A stretch of DNA of 35,825 nt from Candidatus Alistipes intestinipullorum (GCA_019113885.1 DXGO01000055.1:1-35825), one strand, 5' to 3'. Shown: positions 8,139 to 17,908, counted from the first letter of the stretch. Program-made: numbers and translations. The notes: generated by a model not told the origin, from the letters alone.

Positions 8139-9146
8139 TTACAAACGGCGTTTTTTCTTGATTCCGAGGTGCTCGCAAAGCCGCTGGCTGAACTCCTCGC
8201 GGCGGTGTTTGAGATTGGCCCGCCACCCTTCCCAGCGCGTATAACGTTGCCGTTTCTCGGGATAGATATCCCGGATGGTGACCAGGATGCCGGTCTCCTC
8301 GACCCCTCCGAAATCGGGGTTCGACACCGTGTCGAAGACCCGCATCGTAGGCGAGAGGTTCATGTAGGCGTTGATCAGCGGCGGAACGTTTTCATTGAAC
8401 TCGCGGACCTTCTGGATCAGAATCCGGTAGTTCTCCATGTAGGTCGCGCCGCAGAAGAGCTGTTCGTAATAGGGGTCATCGAGGTCGAGCCGGATCGGGT
8501 GAATCCCTTCGACCAGCCCTTCGCGGTCGGGGAAGTAGCGGCGCAGGAACCAGATCAGGGCGTTGCGCGCCACGGCCTTGTAGGTCGTATACATCGTGAC
8601 CTTGCCGAAGAGGTATTTCGCCTCGGGATAGAGCACGATGAGCGCCCCGAGCCCGTCCCAGAGGTTGTCGAGGGCATAGAGCCCCTTGGCGCTGCCGCGG
8701 GCCTGGTAGGCGGGCTGTACGAACGAACGTCCCAGTTCGATGGTGCGCGGCAGGTATTTTTCACGGAAACGCTCGCTGAAGCGGAAATAGTGCTCGGTGG
8801 AGAGGTGCCGCGGATGCGACGTCGTGCAGATGATGAAACGGTAGCCACCGACGATCTCGCGTGCCGCAGGATCCCAGACGATGAGCTGGTAATAGCCGTC
8901 TTCGGCGAGGTCTTCGGCGTCGATGTCGAGCTCCTCGCCCGTACCGCCGCCGGCGCCGCGGAAGGCCAGCTCCCGGAGACGTCCCACCTCACGCATCAGC
9001 GCGGGGCACTCTCCTGCCGAAAAGATGTAGATCTCGTTCCCTGCGCGGGTCGTATCGCGGACCTTGCGCTCCGGAATGAGTTCCTCCATCAGCAGGTCGC
9101 GGTCGACCGGGTCGATGATGGGTTTGAGTACTCGTTTCTGTTGCAT
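8139..9146 (-). CDS. glsB: Glycine-lipid N-acyltransferase (GNAT/OlsB-like)
   Basis: Predicted N-acyltransferase, 335 residues, that attaches a 3-hydroxy fatty acid to the amino group of glycine, the first step of glycine (acyloxyacyl-amino acid) lipid synthesis as characterised in Bacteroides. Seen in sequence: an N-terminal segment with IYIFSAGECPALMREVGRLRE and a central ELGRSFV block typical of the OlsB/hemolysin-like GNAT fold, then the C-terminal extension found in Bacteroidetes GlsB. No membrane helix is apparent. It lies 20 bases downstream of glsA, the usual pairing. Ornithine-lipid enzymes share the fold, so the amino acid substrate is inferred from family membership and gene pairing. 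Confidence 0.82.
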   Translation of the reverse strand: MQQKRVLKPIIDPVDRDLLMEELIPERKVRDTTRAGNEIYIFSAGECPALMREVGRLRELAFRGAGGGTGEELDIDAEDLAEDGYYQLIVWDPAAREIVGGYRFIICTTSHPRHLSTEHYFRFSERFREKYLPRTIELGRSFVQPAYQARGSAKGLYALDNLWDGLGALIVLYPEAKYLFGKVTMYTTYKAVARNALIWFLRRYFPDREGLVEGIHPIRLDLDDPYYEQLFCGATYMENYRILIQKVREFNENVPPLINAYMNLSPTMRVFDTVSNPDFGGVEETGILVTIRDIYPEKRQRYTRWEGWRANLKHRREEFSQRLCEHLGIKKKRRL

Positions 9147-9166
9147 GACGCCGCAAAAATACGAAA

Positions 9167-10000
9167 TTACTGTTTTTTAATCTCCGGAGAGAGCCTATTT
9201 TTCAAAAAATAGCACCTTTTGCGTACTTCCTCCACCTGATCGCGCAACGATCCGTACCGCTGGAGGTCCGCAACGGGGATCGGATCGCCCGCGACGATGC
9301 GGAAATGCCGCCCCTTCTGGGAGAACATCTCGTCCGGCAGCCAGAGCATTTCGATGTTGAACTTCACGCCCAAGGCCTTTCGAATCTTATAAATCCGGTA
9401 GAAATGGTTTGAGAGGTGTCCCTCGACGAAGATCGGTACGATCAGCCGTTGCGAGGCGTAGGCCTTCTTCAGAAAACTGAGTTTCCATTGGGGGTCGGTG
9501 ATTTGGCCGCCGAAGGGCCGTGAGCAGAGCCCGGCGGGGAAGGTCAGCACCGGAAGTTCTCCGAAGAGCTCTCCGTCGAGTTTGCGGGCGTAGGCGGCGT
9601 TCTGCGATCCGTGTTTGTTGACCGGAATCCAGAGCGGCCGCAGCGGATCGAGGTACATCAGCAGGTCGTTGACCACCACGCGTGCGTCACCGAAGCGGTC
9701 GATCAGCTTGTCGGCCAGCATCAGCCCGTCCATGCCGCCGAAGGGGTGGTTCGAGACGAAGAGGTAGCGTTGCCGGGGGTCGAGCTTTTCGAGCCCTTCG
9801 ATCGAATAGGTGACCTGCCATTCGCGGAAGCAGGCCCGGATGAACTCCTGGGGTGGCAGGGACCAGTAGTGTTCGAGAATATGGTTGATTTCACGTTCGT
9901 GAACGATGCGGCGCAGTCGGTTGACCACCGGACGGGGAATCCAGCGGGAGAGTCGGGGGGCTTTCTCCCTGAGTACGGCGCCGATGTCTATTTTGGGCAT
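9167..10000 (-). CDS. glsA: Glycine-lipid O-acyltransferase (PlsC-like)
   Basis: Predicted membrane-associated lysophospholipid-acyltransferase-type enzyme, 277 residues, that adds a second fatty acid to the hydroxyl of the N-acyl-glycine made by GlsB. The catalytic NHxxxxD motif is visible as NHPFGGMD, preceded by YLFVSN. A VPIFVEGHLSN segment in the second half fits the substrate-binding region of the superfamily. It is first in the glsA-glsB operon and divergent from rsmH. A TAnnTTTG element lies 25 bases upstream of the start. The general acyltransferase class is certain; the exact substrate is inferred. Confidence 0.82.
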   Translation of the reverse strand: MPKIDIGAVLREKAPRLSRWIPRPVVNRLRRIVHEREINHILEHYWSLPPQEFIRACFREWQVTYSIEGLEKLDPRQRYLFVSNHPFGGMDGLMLADKLIDRFGDARVVVNDLLMYLDPLRPLWIPVNKHGSQNAAYARKLDGELFGELPVLTFPAGLCSRPFGGQITDPQWKLSFLKKAYASQRLIVPIFVEGHLSNHFYRIYKIRKALGVKFNIEMLWLPDEMFSQKGRHFRIVAGDPIPVADLQRYGSLRDQVEEVRKRCYFLKNRLSPEIKKQ

Positions 10001-10024
10001 GAGGGATTCAAAAAATTATATCCA

Positions 10025-10032
10025 CAAATATA
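10025..10032 (-). promoter_or_regulatory. Candidate -7 box of the glsAB promoter
   Basis: Minus strand TATATTTG matches TAnnTTTG exactly and ends 24 bases before the glsA ATG. The -33 region holds only a T-run, not a clean TTTG. Confidence 0.45.
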
Positions 10033-10093
10033 TGAAATCTTTTTTGGAAAAACACTAACTTTACACCCAAATAGACTTTCGTCAGAGGCACTT

Positions 10094-10996
10094 ATGGCTG
10101 AATATCATATACCTGTGTTGCTCGAGGAGTCCGTGGGGCTGCTTGCGATCGATCCGGCGGGCACGTACGTCGATCTCACCTTCGGCGGCGGCGGCCATTC
10201 GCGCCGGATTCTCTCGGCTCTGGGACCCGAGGGACGTCTCTATGCCTTCGACCAGGACCGCGATGCTCGGAGGAACTGCCCCGATGACCGGCGGTTCCAT
10301 TTCGTCGAGAGCAACTTCCGCTTCCTGCGCGGTGCGTTGCGTCTGCGCGGTGTCGGGCAGGTCGACGGCATTTTGGCCGACCTGGGGGTTTCGTCACATC
10401 ATTTCGATGCCCTCGAACGGGGTTTCTCGTTCCGAGGTGAGGCTCCTCTCGACATGCGCATGAACCAACGGGCGCGCCGCTCGGCCGCCGAGGTGGTCAA
10501 CGGCTACTCCTCGGAGGAGCTGACGCGTATCCTGGGCGACTGGGGTGAACTGGAAACTCCCTGGAAGGTGGCTAATTGTATTGTCCGGGCCCGCGCGGCG
10601 GCGCCCCTCGTCACGACGGCGCAACTGGTCGGGGCCGTGCGGCCCTGCACGCCCCGCAAGGAGGAGTCGAAGTTCCTCACGAAGCTCTTCCAGGCGCTGC
10701 GTATCGAGGTTAACGGCGAGATGGAGGCCCTGCGCATGGCTTTGGAGCAGAGCCTCAAGGTGCTGCGTCCGGGCGGGCGGCTGGTGGTGATCTCCTACCA
10801 TTCGCTCGAGGACCGTCTGGTGAAGAATTTCCTGCGCAGCGGCAACTTCTCGGGACAGCCTGAAACGGATTTTTACGGACGTCGGCTGGCCCCGTTCGAG
10901 GTCTTGACCCGCAAGGCCGTGGTACCTTCCGCCGAGGAACTCGTGCGCAATCCCCGATCCCGCTCGGCAAAACTCCGGGCGGCTGTAAAATGTTGA
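10094..10996 (+). CDS. rsmH: 16S rRNA (cytosine(1402)-N4)-methyltransferase
   Basis: Methylates N4 of C1402 in 16S rRNA using S-adenosylmethionine; formerly MraW. 300 residues from the ATG at 10094, where the protein begins MAEYHIPVLLEE as in the family; the frame is open upstream into the glsA antisense strand but that extension is not family-like. Visible are the SAM-binding loop DLTFGGGGHS and the ADLGVSSHHFD block, and the C-terminal NPRSRSAKLR end typical of RsmH. It opens the dcw cluster. No mraZ precedes it, since the upstream neighbour is the divergent glsA. A near-consensus -7 box (TAACTTTA, 10056-10063) lies 30 bases upstream without a clear -33 box. Confidence 0.95.
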   Translation: MAEYHIPVLLEESVGLLAIDPAGTYVDLTFGGGGHSRRILSALGPEGRLYAFDQDRDARRNCPDDRRFHFVESNFRFLRGALRLRGVGQVDGILADLGVSSHHFDALERGFSFRGEAPLDMRMNQRARRSAAEVVNGYSSEELTRILGDWGELETPWKVANCIVRARAAAPLVTTAQLVGAVRPCTPRKEESKFLTKLFQALRIEVNGEMEALRMALEQSLKVLRPGGRLVVISYHSLEDRLVKNFLRSGNFSGQPETDFYGRRLAPFEVLTRKAVVPSAEELVRNPRSRSAKLRAAVKC

Positions 10997-11006
10997 TGCT
11001 TGAGCC

Positions 11007-11522
11007 ATGTACAGCGACCACGAATTCGATCCCATAACACCCGAAGAGGAGGAGCGCCGCCGCGAGGAGGAGGAGTTCGCACGCCGTGTGCGCCGTGAGG
11101 TGCGCCGCATGGAGCGTGGCGAGGCCGACGACGATATCCGCGCCGACGAGGAGGCCGAAGCAGCCGAGCGCGCCGAGCGGATCGCCCGTCAGCGGCGTGA
11201 CCGTCGTCGTCGCTCCAGCATGCTGTGGCAGCTCTTCTCGGGGTCGATCCTCGTGCGTGAGGGCGTCTCGAAATATTACCCCTACATGCTCACCATCGCG
11301 GGCATGTTTTTTCTGAGCATCATGGTGATGTTCTGGTCGTTGCATCTCGACCGCCGCTTCTCGCGCCTCGACCGTGAGGTGCAGATGCTGCGCGAACGCT
11401 CGATCCGCCTCCAGGAGCAGCGTTACCAGCGGACGACCCATTCGGCCATCGTTGAACAGCTCCGGGCCCGCGGTATCGAGCTCCGGGACCCCGTCGCCCC
11501 GGGAGAAATCATTGAAAACTGA
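11007..11522 (+). CDS. ftsL: FtsL-like cell division protein
   Basis: Small bitopic inner-membrane protein, 171 residues, in the position of FtsL between rsmH and ftsI. Residues 1-75 are highly charged (long runs of Glu and Arg), predicted helical or coiled-coil and cytoplasmic. One membrane segment follows (about 93-113), then a short periplasmic helical region (about 114-150) consistent with the FtsL leucine-zipper-like coil, and a C-terminal segment RGIELRDPVAPGEIIEN. Sequence conservation in FtsL is poor, so the call rests on size, topology and gene order. The cytoplasmic part is longer than in enterobacterial FtsL. It starts 10 bases after rsmH and ends 8 bases before ftsI. Confidence 0.82.
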   Translation: MYSDHEFDPITPEEEERRREEEEFARRVRREVRRMERGEADDDIRADEEAEAAERAERIARQRRDRRRRSSMLWQLFSGSILVREGVSKYYPYMLTIAGMFFLSIMVMFWSLHLDRRFSRLDREVQMLRERSIRLQEQRYQRTTHSAIVEQLRARGIELRDPVAPGEIIEN

Positions 11523-11530
11523 CGCCGGCG

Positions 11531-13792
11531 ATGAAGGAGGAACGATCGAAAATCAAAAGCGACATCCTGTTGCGGGTGCGGGTGCTCTATGCGTTCTTCA
11601 TCCTGGCGGGCGTCGTCGTGCTCGCAAGGCTCGTCTGGGTGCAGCTGTTCAGCTCCGAGGTGGCCTACAATGCCGACCGCCTGGCCCGGAGGATCTTCAC
11701 CGAGGAGGTGATTCCGGCGCAGCGCGGCAGCATTCTCTCGCGTGACGGCGAGCCGCTGGCTACCTCGATTTTCCGTTACCAGGCCGCCTTCGACTTCGCC
11801 TCGCCCGGACTCGATTCGTTGAAGACCTTCCACGAACAGGCCGACTCGCTCTCGAAACTCCTCGCGGCCTTTTTCAAGGACAAACCCGCATCGGAGTATG
11901 CCCGGTTTTTCCGTCAGGAGCATGCTCGGCGCTACCGGTTGGTCAATGCTCGCGACACCTCCTACCTGCGTTCCGAGGGGTGGTTTGCCCGGATCATGGA
12001 CCGTCTGCGCGGCGAGGAGTATGTCAAAAAACGCATCTACGACACGATCCGCGATCATACGCCTGTGAACATCTTCCCCCGCGAGGTGGATTTCGCCGAG
12101 TGGGAGACCCTTCGCCGCTACCCGTTGCTGAACTGGAACATGGGCATGGTCTACCGCTTGGTCGAGCGCGACGAGCGCATCTACCCGCAGGGCGAGCTGG
12201 CGCGCCGCACGATCGGGTTGATCGGCGACCGCGGCAACTACGGCATCGAGGAGGCCTACCGTGAGGAGTTGGCCGGACGCGACGGGCGTGTCACGCGCCA
12301 GCGCATTGCCCGGGGATTCTACGGTTGGGTGGCGGGGGGTGACCATGTCGATCCGGAGGACGGGTGCGACATCGTCACGACGCTCGACCTCGACCTGCAG
12401 GATGTCGCCGACAAGGCCTTGCGGCGCCAGCTCGAGACGCAGAACGCCTTGTGGGGTACGACGATCGTCATGGAGGTCCATACGGGCGAGATCCTGGCGA
12501 TGGTCAACCTCGGGAGGAATGCCGACGGGTCGTTCGCCGAGCGTGAGAACTACGCTTTGGGCCGCAGCATGGAGCCCGGGTCAACCTTCAAATTGGCGAC
12601 GATGCTCACGCTGCTCGACGACGCGCGGATGCCCGTTTCAACCGTTTACGACACGCACAACGGCGACCCGGTGACCGTCGGCCCGGCCAAGAACATCCGC
12701 GACTCGCATCGCGGCGACCATGAGATCGACTTCCGCCGGGCGGTGGCCTCGTCGTCGAACGTCTACTTCGCCAAGGCGATGTGGGACCGTTACGGCATTA
12801 CGGGCAAGAAGCAGGAGTACAGCGATTACCTTCACAACGAGCTCCACCTGGGTGAGACGGTCGGGTTGGAATGCCTCGGCGAGCGCAAGCCCTCGATTAC
12901 GACCGACTGGAAGGTGCCCGACCCGGGAGTCATGCTCGTGAAGATGGCCTATGGCTACCGCGTGCGGCTGGCGCCGATCCAGATGATTACCTTTTACAAC
13001 GCCATCGCCAACGGCGGACGGATGATCTCTCCGGTGCTGGTGCGCGAGATGCGCCGCAACGGCCGCACGGAGGAGCGCTTCGAAAGCCGCACGATCGCCT
13101 CGTCGATCGCCTCGCGGGCTGCCTTGCAGGAGGTCTACACCTGCCTTCAGGCCGTCTGCACCGAGGGTACGGCGAGTAACTTCTTCCGTGATACGACCCA
13201 CGTGCGGGTCGCCGCGAAAACCGGTACGGCGCAGATCACCGACGCCCGCAGCCGCGAAGGCCGTTACTACTTGGGCTCGATGATCGCCTTCTTCCCGGCC
13301 GATGCGCCCCGCTATACGGTGTTGACGACCATCGAAACCCGTGCCCAAGCCGGCAAGGCCTATTACGGAGGTCCGCTGGCCGGCCCGGTGGTCAAGCGCA
13401 TGGTCGACTACATCTACAACCGCGGGCAGGATTGGTACAGCCGTCTCGAAACGGGCGGGCCGAACCGGTATCCCGAGCAGGTGAAGGGCGGCGACATCGC
13501 CCAGATACGTCGTGTGACCGACAAGCTTTCGCCCCGCACGTCGTTCGACCGACGCACGGGGTGGGGACGTACACGGGTCGACAGCCTTTCGAATGTGACG
13601 ATCACGTCGTTGGACGCTGCTGCCGACCGGATGCCCGATGTGCGCGGCATGGGGTTGAAGGATGCGCTGTTCCTGCTCGAAAGCCGTGGCCTGCGGGTCC
13701 GTTTTTCGGGGCAGGGCGCCGTCGTGCAGCAGTCGCCTGCCGCCGGAACGCGAGTCTCGTCCGGCATGACGGTCTCCATTGCATTGAAATGA
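11531..13792 (+). CDS. ftsI: Septal peptidoglycan transpeptidase with PASTA domain
   Basis: Class B penicillin-binding protein of the divisome, 753 residues, anchored by one N-terminal membrane helix (about 15-35). It cross-links new septal peptidoglycan with FtsW. Seen: the N-terminal dimerisation module (the segment QRGSILSRDGEPLATS starts near residue 60), the transpeptidase domain with the active-site tetrad STFK (Ser351-Lys354), SSN (408-410) and KTGT (563-566), and a C-terminal PASTA domain (about 700-753) beginning MPDVRGMGL. A single C-terminal PASTA domain is usual for Bacteroidetes FtsI but absent from the enterobacterial protein. It lies between ftsL and murE in a tightly packed operon. 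Confidence 0.95.
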   Translation: MKEERSKIKSDILLRVRVLYAFFILAGVVVLARLVWVQLFSSEVAYNADRLARRIFTEEVIPAQRGSILSRDGEPLATSIFRYQAAFDFASPGLDSLKTFHEQADSLSKLLAAFFKDKPASEYARFFRQEHARRYRLVNARDTSYLRSEGWFARIMDRLRGEEYVKKRIYDTIRDHTPVNIFPREVDFAEWETLRRYPLLNWNMGMVYRLVERDERIYPQGELARRTIGLIGDRGNYGIEEAYREELAGRDGRVTRQRIARGFYGWVAGGDHVDPEDGCDIVTTLDLDLQDVADKALRRQLETQNALWGTTIVMEVHTGEILAMVNLGRNADGSFAERENYALGRSMEPGSTFKLATMLTLLDDARMPVSTVYDTHNGDPVTVGPAKNIRDSHRGDHEIDFRRAVASSSNVYFAKAMWDRYGITGKKQEYSDYLHNELHLGETVGLECLGERKPSITTDWKVPDPGVMLVKMAYGYRVRLAPIQMITFYNAIANGGRMISPVLVREMRRNGRTEERFESRTIASSIASRAALQEVYTCLQAVCTEGTASNFFRDTTHVRVAAKTGTAQITDARSREGRYYLGSMIAFFPADAPRYTVLTTIETRAQAGKAYYGGPLAGPVVKRMVDYIYNRGQDWYSRLETGGPNRYPEQVKGGDIAQIRRVTDKLSPRTSFDRRTGWGRTRVDSLSNVTITSLDAAADRMPDVRGMGLKDALFLLESRGLRVRFSGQGAVVQQSPAAGTRVSSGMTVSIALK

Positions 13793-13815
13793 ATCGAACG
13801 AAAAGAAAAAAGAAT

Positions 13816-15276
13816 ATGAAAACACTTAGCGAATTGTTGCGCGAGACGCCCGTCGAAACGCTGTACGGCGCTGCCGAGACGCCCGTCGGAGGGTTGACCT
13901 ACGACTCCCGGGCAGTGAAACCCGGCGACTGCTTTTTCGCCGTCGTCGGCACGCAGGCCGACGGGCATGACTACATCGGGTCGGCCGTGCAGCGCGGTGC
14001 CGCAGCGGTAGTGTGCGAGCGGATGCCCGAGCGGCCGGCCAAAGGGGTCGCTTATGTCGTGGTGCGGGATTCGGCAGGTGCGATGGCCGATCTGGCCACG
14101 GCCTTCTACGGACACCCGAGCCGCGAACTGAAGCTCGTGGGCATTACCGGCACCAACGGCAAGACCACGACCGTGACGCTGCTTTACGATCTGGTGCGGG
14201 CCCTGGGATACCGTGCCGGGTTGATCTCCACGGTGGTCTACCGCATCGACGGGCGTGCGGTCGAGGCGACGCACACGACGCCCGACCCGATCCGGTTGAA
14301 CGCCATGATGCGCGAGATGGTCGATGCCGGGTGCGACTACTGCTTCATGGAGTGCTCGTCGCACGCCATTGCCCAGGAGCGCATCCGGGGATTGGATTTT
14401 GCCGGCGGGCTCTTCTCGAACATCACGCACGACCACCTCGATTACCACAAGACCTTCGCCGAGTACATCCGGGCCAAGAAGCGCTTCTTCGATGCCCTGC
14501 CCCGGGAGGCGTTTGCCCTGACGAATGCCGACGACCGCAACGGCGCGGTGATGGTGCAGAACACCGCCGCGCGGGTGAGCACCTACTCGCTGCGGTCGAT
14601 GGCCGACTTCCGCGGCCGGATCGTCGAGATGCACCCCGACGGCATGCTGCTGCGTGTGGACGGGCAGGAGGTATGGGTCTCCCTGCTGGGCCGCTTCAAC
14701 GCCTACAACCTCCTGGCGGTCTACGGCGCGGCGCGTCTATTGGGATTCGGCCGCGACGAGGTGCTGCGCGTGTTGTCGACGCTGCGTCCCGTCGACGGGC
14801 GTTTCGAGGTGGTGCGTGCCGCGAACGGCACCGTGGCCATCGTCGACTATGCCCATACGCCCGATGCGTTGGAGAATGTCCTCCAGACCGTCGAGGAGCT
14901 GCGCACCCCCGCACAACAGCTCTTCGTGGTGTGCGGCTGCGGCGGCGACCGCGACCGCACGAAGCGTCCCGAGATGGCGGCCATTGCGGTGAAACACGCC
15001 TCGACGGCGATCTTCACCTCCGACAACCCGCGCCACGAGTCGCCCGAGGCAATTCTCGACGAGATGACCGCCGGGCTCGACGCCGGGACGCGTTGGCTGC
15101 GTATCGTGGACCGTGCCGAGGCGATCCGTACGGCCGTGATGATGTCCCGCCCGGGCGACCTGATCCTGGTGGCCGGCAAGGGACATGAGACCTACCAGAT
15201 CGTCGGCGACGAGAAGCACCATTTCGACGACCGCGAAGAGCTTCGCAAATCCTTCGAAACCCTGTCCAGAAACTAA
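13816..15276 (+). CDS. murE: UDP-MurNAc-L-Ala-D-Glu:meso-DAP ligase
   Basis: Cytoplasmic Mur ligase that adds the third stem-peptide residue, 486 residues from the ATG at 13816, which gives MKTLSELL directly before the first conserved block. The P-loop is GITGTNGKTTT (109-119). The DNPR motif (403-406), which distinguishes meso-diaminopimelate-adding MurE from lysine-adding enzymes, is present, so the wall is predicted to be DAP-type. Also seen are the THTTPDP substrate block and a C-terminal GKGHETYQ motif. The gap to ftsI is 23 bases and to mraY 22 bases. murF, which often follows murE, is not present anywhere in the window. Confidence 0.96.
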   Translation: MKTLSELLRETPVETLYGAAETPVGGLTYDSRAVKPGDCFFAVVGTQADGHDYIGSAVQRGAAAVVCERMPERPAKGVAYVVVRDSAGAMADLATAFYGHPSRELKLVGITGTNGKTTTVTLLYDLVRALGYRAGLISTVVYRIDGRAVEATHTTPDPIRLNAMMREMVDAGCDYCFMECSSHAIAQERIRGLDFAGGLFSNITHDHLDYHKTFAEYIRAKKRFFDALPREAFALTNADDRNGAVMVQNTAARVSTYSLRSMADFRGRIVEMHPDGMLLRVDGQEVWVSLLGRFNAYNLLAVYGAARLLGFGRDEVLRVLSTLRPVDGRFEVVRAANGTVAIVDYAHTPDALENVLQTVEELRTPAQQLFVVCGCGGDRDRTKRPEMAAIAVKHASTAIFTSDNPRHESPEAILDEMTAGLDAGTRWLRIVDRAEAIRTAVMMSRPGDLILVAGKGHETYQIVGDEKHHFDDREELRKSFETLSRN

Positions 15277-15298
15277 ACACAGCTTGCAGAAATAAATC

Positions 15299-16543
15299 AT
15301 GCTTTACCATCTTTTCAACTATCTCGACCGGGTGTACGACCTTCCCGGATCGGGTATGTTCCAGTACATTTCGTTCCGTGCCTCGATGGCGATCATCCTT
15401 TCGCTGCTCATTGTCATCATCTTCGGCCGGAGGGTCATCGACTACCTGCGGCGCAAGCAGATCGGTGAGGATATCCGCGACCTCGGCCTCGAGGGACAGC
15501 TCCAGAAGAAGGGTACCCCGACGATGGGTGGGATCATTATCCTGATTGCCATCCTGGTTCCGGTGCTGCTCGTCGGGCGTCTGGACAACGTCTACGTGCA
15601 GCTGCTGCTGGTTTCGACCGTATGGCTGGGGCTCATCGGCGGCCTCGACGACTACATCAAGGTCTTCCGCCACCACAAGGAGGGCCTCAAGGGCCGCTTC
15701 AAGATTATCGGCCAGGTGGGTTTGGGAATCATCGTCGGTACGACGATGTGGCTCTCTCCCGAGATCGTTGTGCGCGACAAGGTGACGCAACCCGTGCAGA
15801 CGGTCTACATGGACCAGAACGGGGAGATGCTCGAGAGCGTGCAACGCAACGTGGTCCTGAGTTCGGAGAGCGTCAAGACCACGCAGACGACCATCCCCTT
15901 CGTCAAGAACAACGAGTTCGACTACGGATGGCTCACCGGCGGCAATGAGACGGCCACGTGGCTCCTCTATGTGCTGGTGGCCATCTTCGTCGTCACGGCC
16001 GTGTCGAACGGCGCCAACCTCACCGACGGCCTCGACGGCCTGGCCACGGGCGTCTCGGTGCCGATCGTCGCCGTGTTGGGTGTGCTGGCTTACCTCTCGG
16101 GTCATATCGTCTATGCCGACTACCTCAACATCATGTATATCCCCGACAGCGGCGAACTGGTGGTCTTCGCTGCGGCGCTGGTCGGCGCGCTGGTCGGATT
16201 CCTCTGGTACAACTCCTTCCCGGCGCAGATCTTCATGGGAGACACCGGCTCGCTGTCGATCGGCGGCATCATCGCCGTCTTCGCCCTCTGCATCCGCAAG
16301 GAGCTGCTGCTGCCGCTGCTGTGCGGAGTCTTCCTGGTCGAGAGCTTCTCGGTGATGATGCAGGTCTCGTGGTTCAAGTACACCAAGCGCAAGTACGGTG
16401 AGGGACGCCGCATCCTCCTCATGTCGCCCATCCACCACCATTACCAGAAGAAGGGTATCTTCGAAACGAAGATCGTCCTGCGCTTCTGGATCATTTCGCT
16501 GCTGCTGGCAGCCATCACATTGGTAACGCTGAAGATTCGATAA
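15299..16543 (+). CDS. mraY: Phospho-N-acetylmuramoyl-pentapeptide transferase
   Basis: Polytopic inner-membrane enzyme that makes lipid I from UDP-MurNAc-pentapeptide and undecaprenyl phosphate, 414 residues. Seen: the KKGTPTMGG motif, the DDYIKVF catalytic aspartate pair, [22 protein letters not shown] and the [11 protein letters not shown] histidine motif. About ten hydrophobic helices are evident. Between the helix ending near residue 152 and the next one near 217 is a hydrophilic insert of about 60 residues rich in Thr, Val and Gln, longer than in enterobacterial MraY (about 360 residues in total) and probably periplasmic. The gene sits 22 bases after murE and 3 bases before murD. Confidence 0.96.
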   Translation: MLYHLFNYLDRVYDLPGSGMFQYISFRASMAIILSLLIVIIFGRRVIDYLRRKQIGEDIRDLGLEGQLQKKGTPTMGGIIILIAILVPVLLVGRLDNVYVQLLLVSTVWLGLIGGLDDYIKVFRHHKEGLKGRFKIIGQVGLGIIVGTTMWLSPEIVVRDKVTQPVQTVYMDQNGEMLESVQRNVVLSSESVKTTQTTIPFVKNNEFDYGWLTGGNETATWLLYVLVAIFVVTAVSNGANLTDGLDGLATGVSVPIVAVLGVLAYLSGHIVYADYLNIMYIPDSGELVVFAAALVGALVGFLWYNSFPAQIFMGDTGSLSIGGIIAVFALCIRKELLLPLLCGVFLVESFSVMMQVSWFKYTKRKYGEGRRILLMSPIHHHYQKKGIFETKIVLRFWIISLLLAAITLVTLKIR

Positions 16544-16546
16544 CGT

Positions 16547-17896
16547 ATGAAAAACATCGTCGTACTGGGCGGGGGAATCAGCGGCTACGGCTCCGCGATC
16601 CTCGCCAAGAAGAAGGGCTTCGGGGTCTTCCTCTCCGATGCCGGAAAGATTGCCGACCGCTACAAGTCGAAACTCGACGAGTGGGAGGTCCCCTACGAAG
16701 AGGGTGGCCACACCGAGGAGCGCATCCTCGCCGCCACGGAGGTGGTGAAGTCGCCGGGCATCCCCGACACGGCTCCCATCGTGCGGCGGGTGCGCGAGGC
16801 GGGCATTCCGGTGATCTCGGAGATCGAGTTCGCGGGCCGCTACATGGGCCGCGCGAAGTGCATCTGCATCACAGGGTCGAACGGCAAGACCACCACCACG
16901 TCGATCATCTACAAAATCCTTTGCGACGCGGGCTACAACGTCGCCCTCGGGGGCAATATCGGCGAGAGCTTCGCCTACTCGGTCGCCACGGGCTCGTACG
17001 ATTGGTATGTGCTCGAACTGAGCTCGTTCCAGCTGGACGGCATGTACCGTTTTCGCGCCCACATCGGGGTGCTCATGAACATCACTCCCGACCACCTCGA
17101 CCGTTACGACCACTGCTTCCAGAACTACATCGACGCCAAGATGCGCATCACGCAGAACATGACCTCGCGCGACTGGTTTATCTACTCGGGCGACGACGCG
17201 GTGATCCGCGAGCAGCTGCCAAAATACGACCTGCGGATGCGGCAGCTCCCGTTCATGGCCCACAGTGCCGTGGCGAGCGGCGCCGGCGACGCCTTCCTTT
17301 GCGACGGCGTGTTCACCGCCACGGCCGGCAAGGCGTCGGTCGAGATCGACACCGCAAAGCTGCAGATCAAGGGGCTCCACAACGCCTACAACGCCATGGC
17401 GGCAGCTTTGGCGGCCCTGGCGGCCGGGGTTGAACCCGCGCAGATCCGCCGCTCGCTTTACGACTTTGCGCCCGTCGAGCACCGCCTCGAACCCGTTCTG
17501 GAGAAGGACGGTGTGCTGTGGATCAACGACTCGAAGGCCACGAACGTCGATTCGGTCTACTATGCCCTCGAGAGCATGACGCGTCCGGTGGTGTGGATCG
17601 CCGGCGGGACCGACAAGGGCAACGACTACGAACCCTTGAAGGCCTTTGCCCGCGAGAAGGTGCATACGCTGGTCTGCATGGGGGTCGACAACGAAAAACT
17701 CGTGCGTGAGTTTACGGGCGTCGTTCCCGAGGTGGTCTCGACCGACTCGCTCGATGCCGCACTGAGGGCCTGCAGGGCGGCGGCACGTCCCGGGGATGTG
17801 GTGCTGCTGTCGCCGGCCTGCGCGAGCTTCGATCTCTTCAAAAACTACGAAAACCGCGGCGAACTCTTCAAGGAGTGGGTTCGCGCCAACGCCTGA
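16547..17896 (+). CDS. murD: UDP-MurNAc-L-alanine:D-glutamate ligase
   Basis: Cytoplasmic Mur ligase adding D-glutamate, 449 residues. It begins with a Rossmann-like dinucleotide pattern VVLGGGISGYGSA, has the ATP P-loop ITGSNGKTTTTS (P-loop residues about 108-119), the MNITPDHLDRY block in the central domain, and the C-terminal NDSKATNVDS, WIAGGTDKG and LLSPACASFDLF motifs that mark MurD. Length is normal. It is nearly fused to mraY (3-base gap) and lies 12 bases before the ftsW start. Confidence 0.96.
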   Translation: MKNIVVLGGGISGYGSAILAKKKGFGVFLSDAGKIADRYKSKLDEWEVPYEEGGHTEERILAATEVVKSPGIPDTAPIVRRVREAGIPVISEIEFAGRYMGRAKCICITGSNGKTTTTSIIYKILCDAGYNVALGGNIGESFAYSVATGSYDWYVLELSSFQLDGMYRFRAHIGVLMNITPDHLDRYDHCFQNYIDAKMRITQNMTSRDWFIYSGDDAVIREQLPKYDLRMRQLPFMAHSAVASGAGDAFLCDGVFTATAGKASVEIDTAKLQIKGLHNAYNAMAAALAALAAGVEPAQIRRSLYDFAPVEHRLEPVLEKDGVLWINDSKATNVDSVYYALESMTRPVVWIAGGTDKGNDYEPLKAFAREKVHTLVCMGVDNEKLVREFTGVVPEVVSTDSLDAALRACRAAARPGDVVLLSPACASFDLFKNYENRGELFKEWVRANA

Positions 17897-17908
17897 CGGT
17901 AGCCGGTG

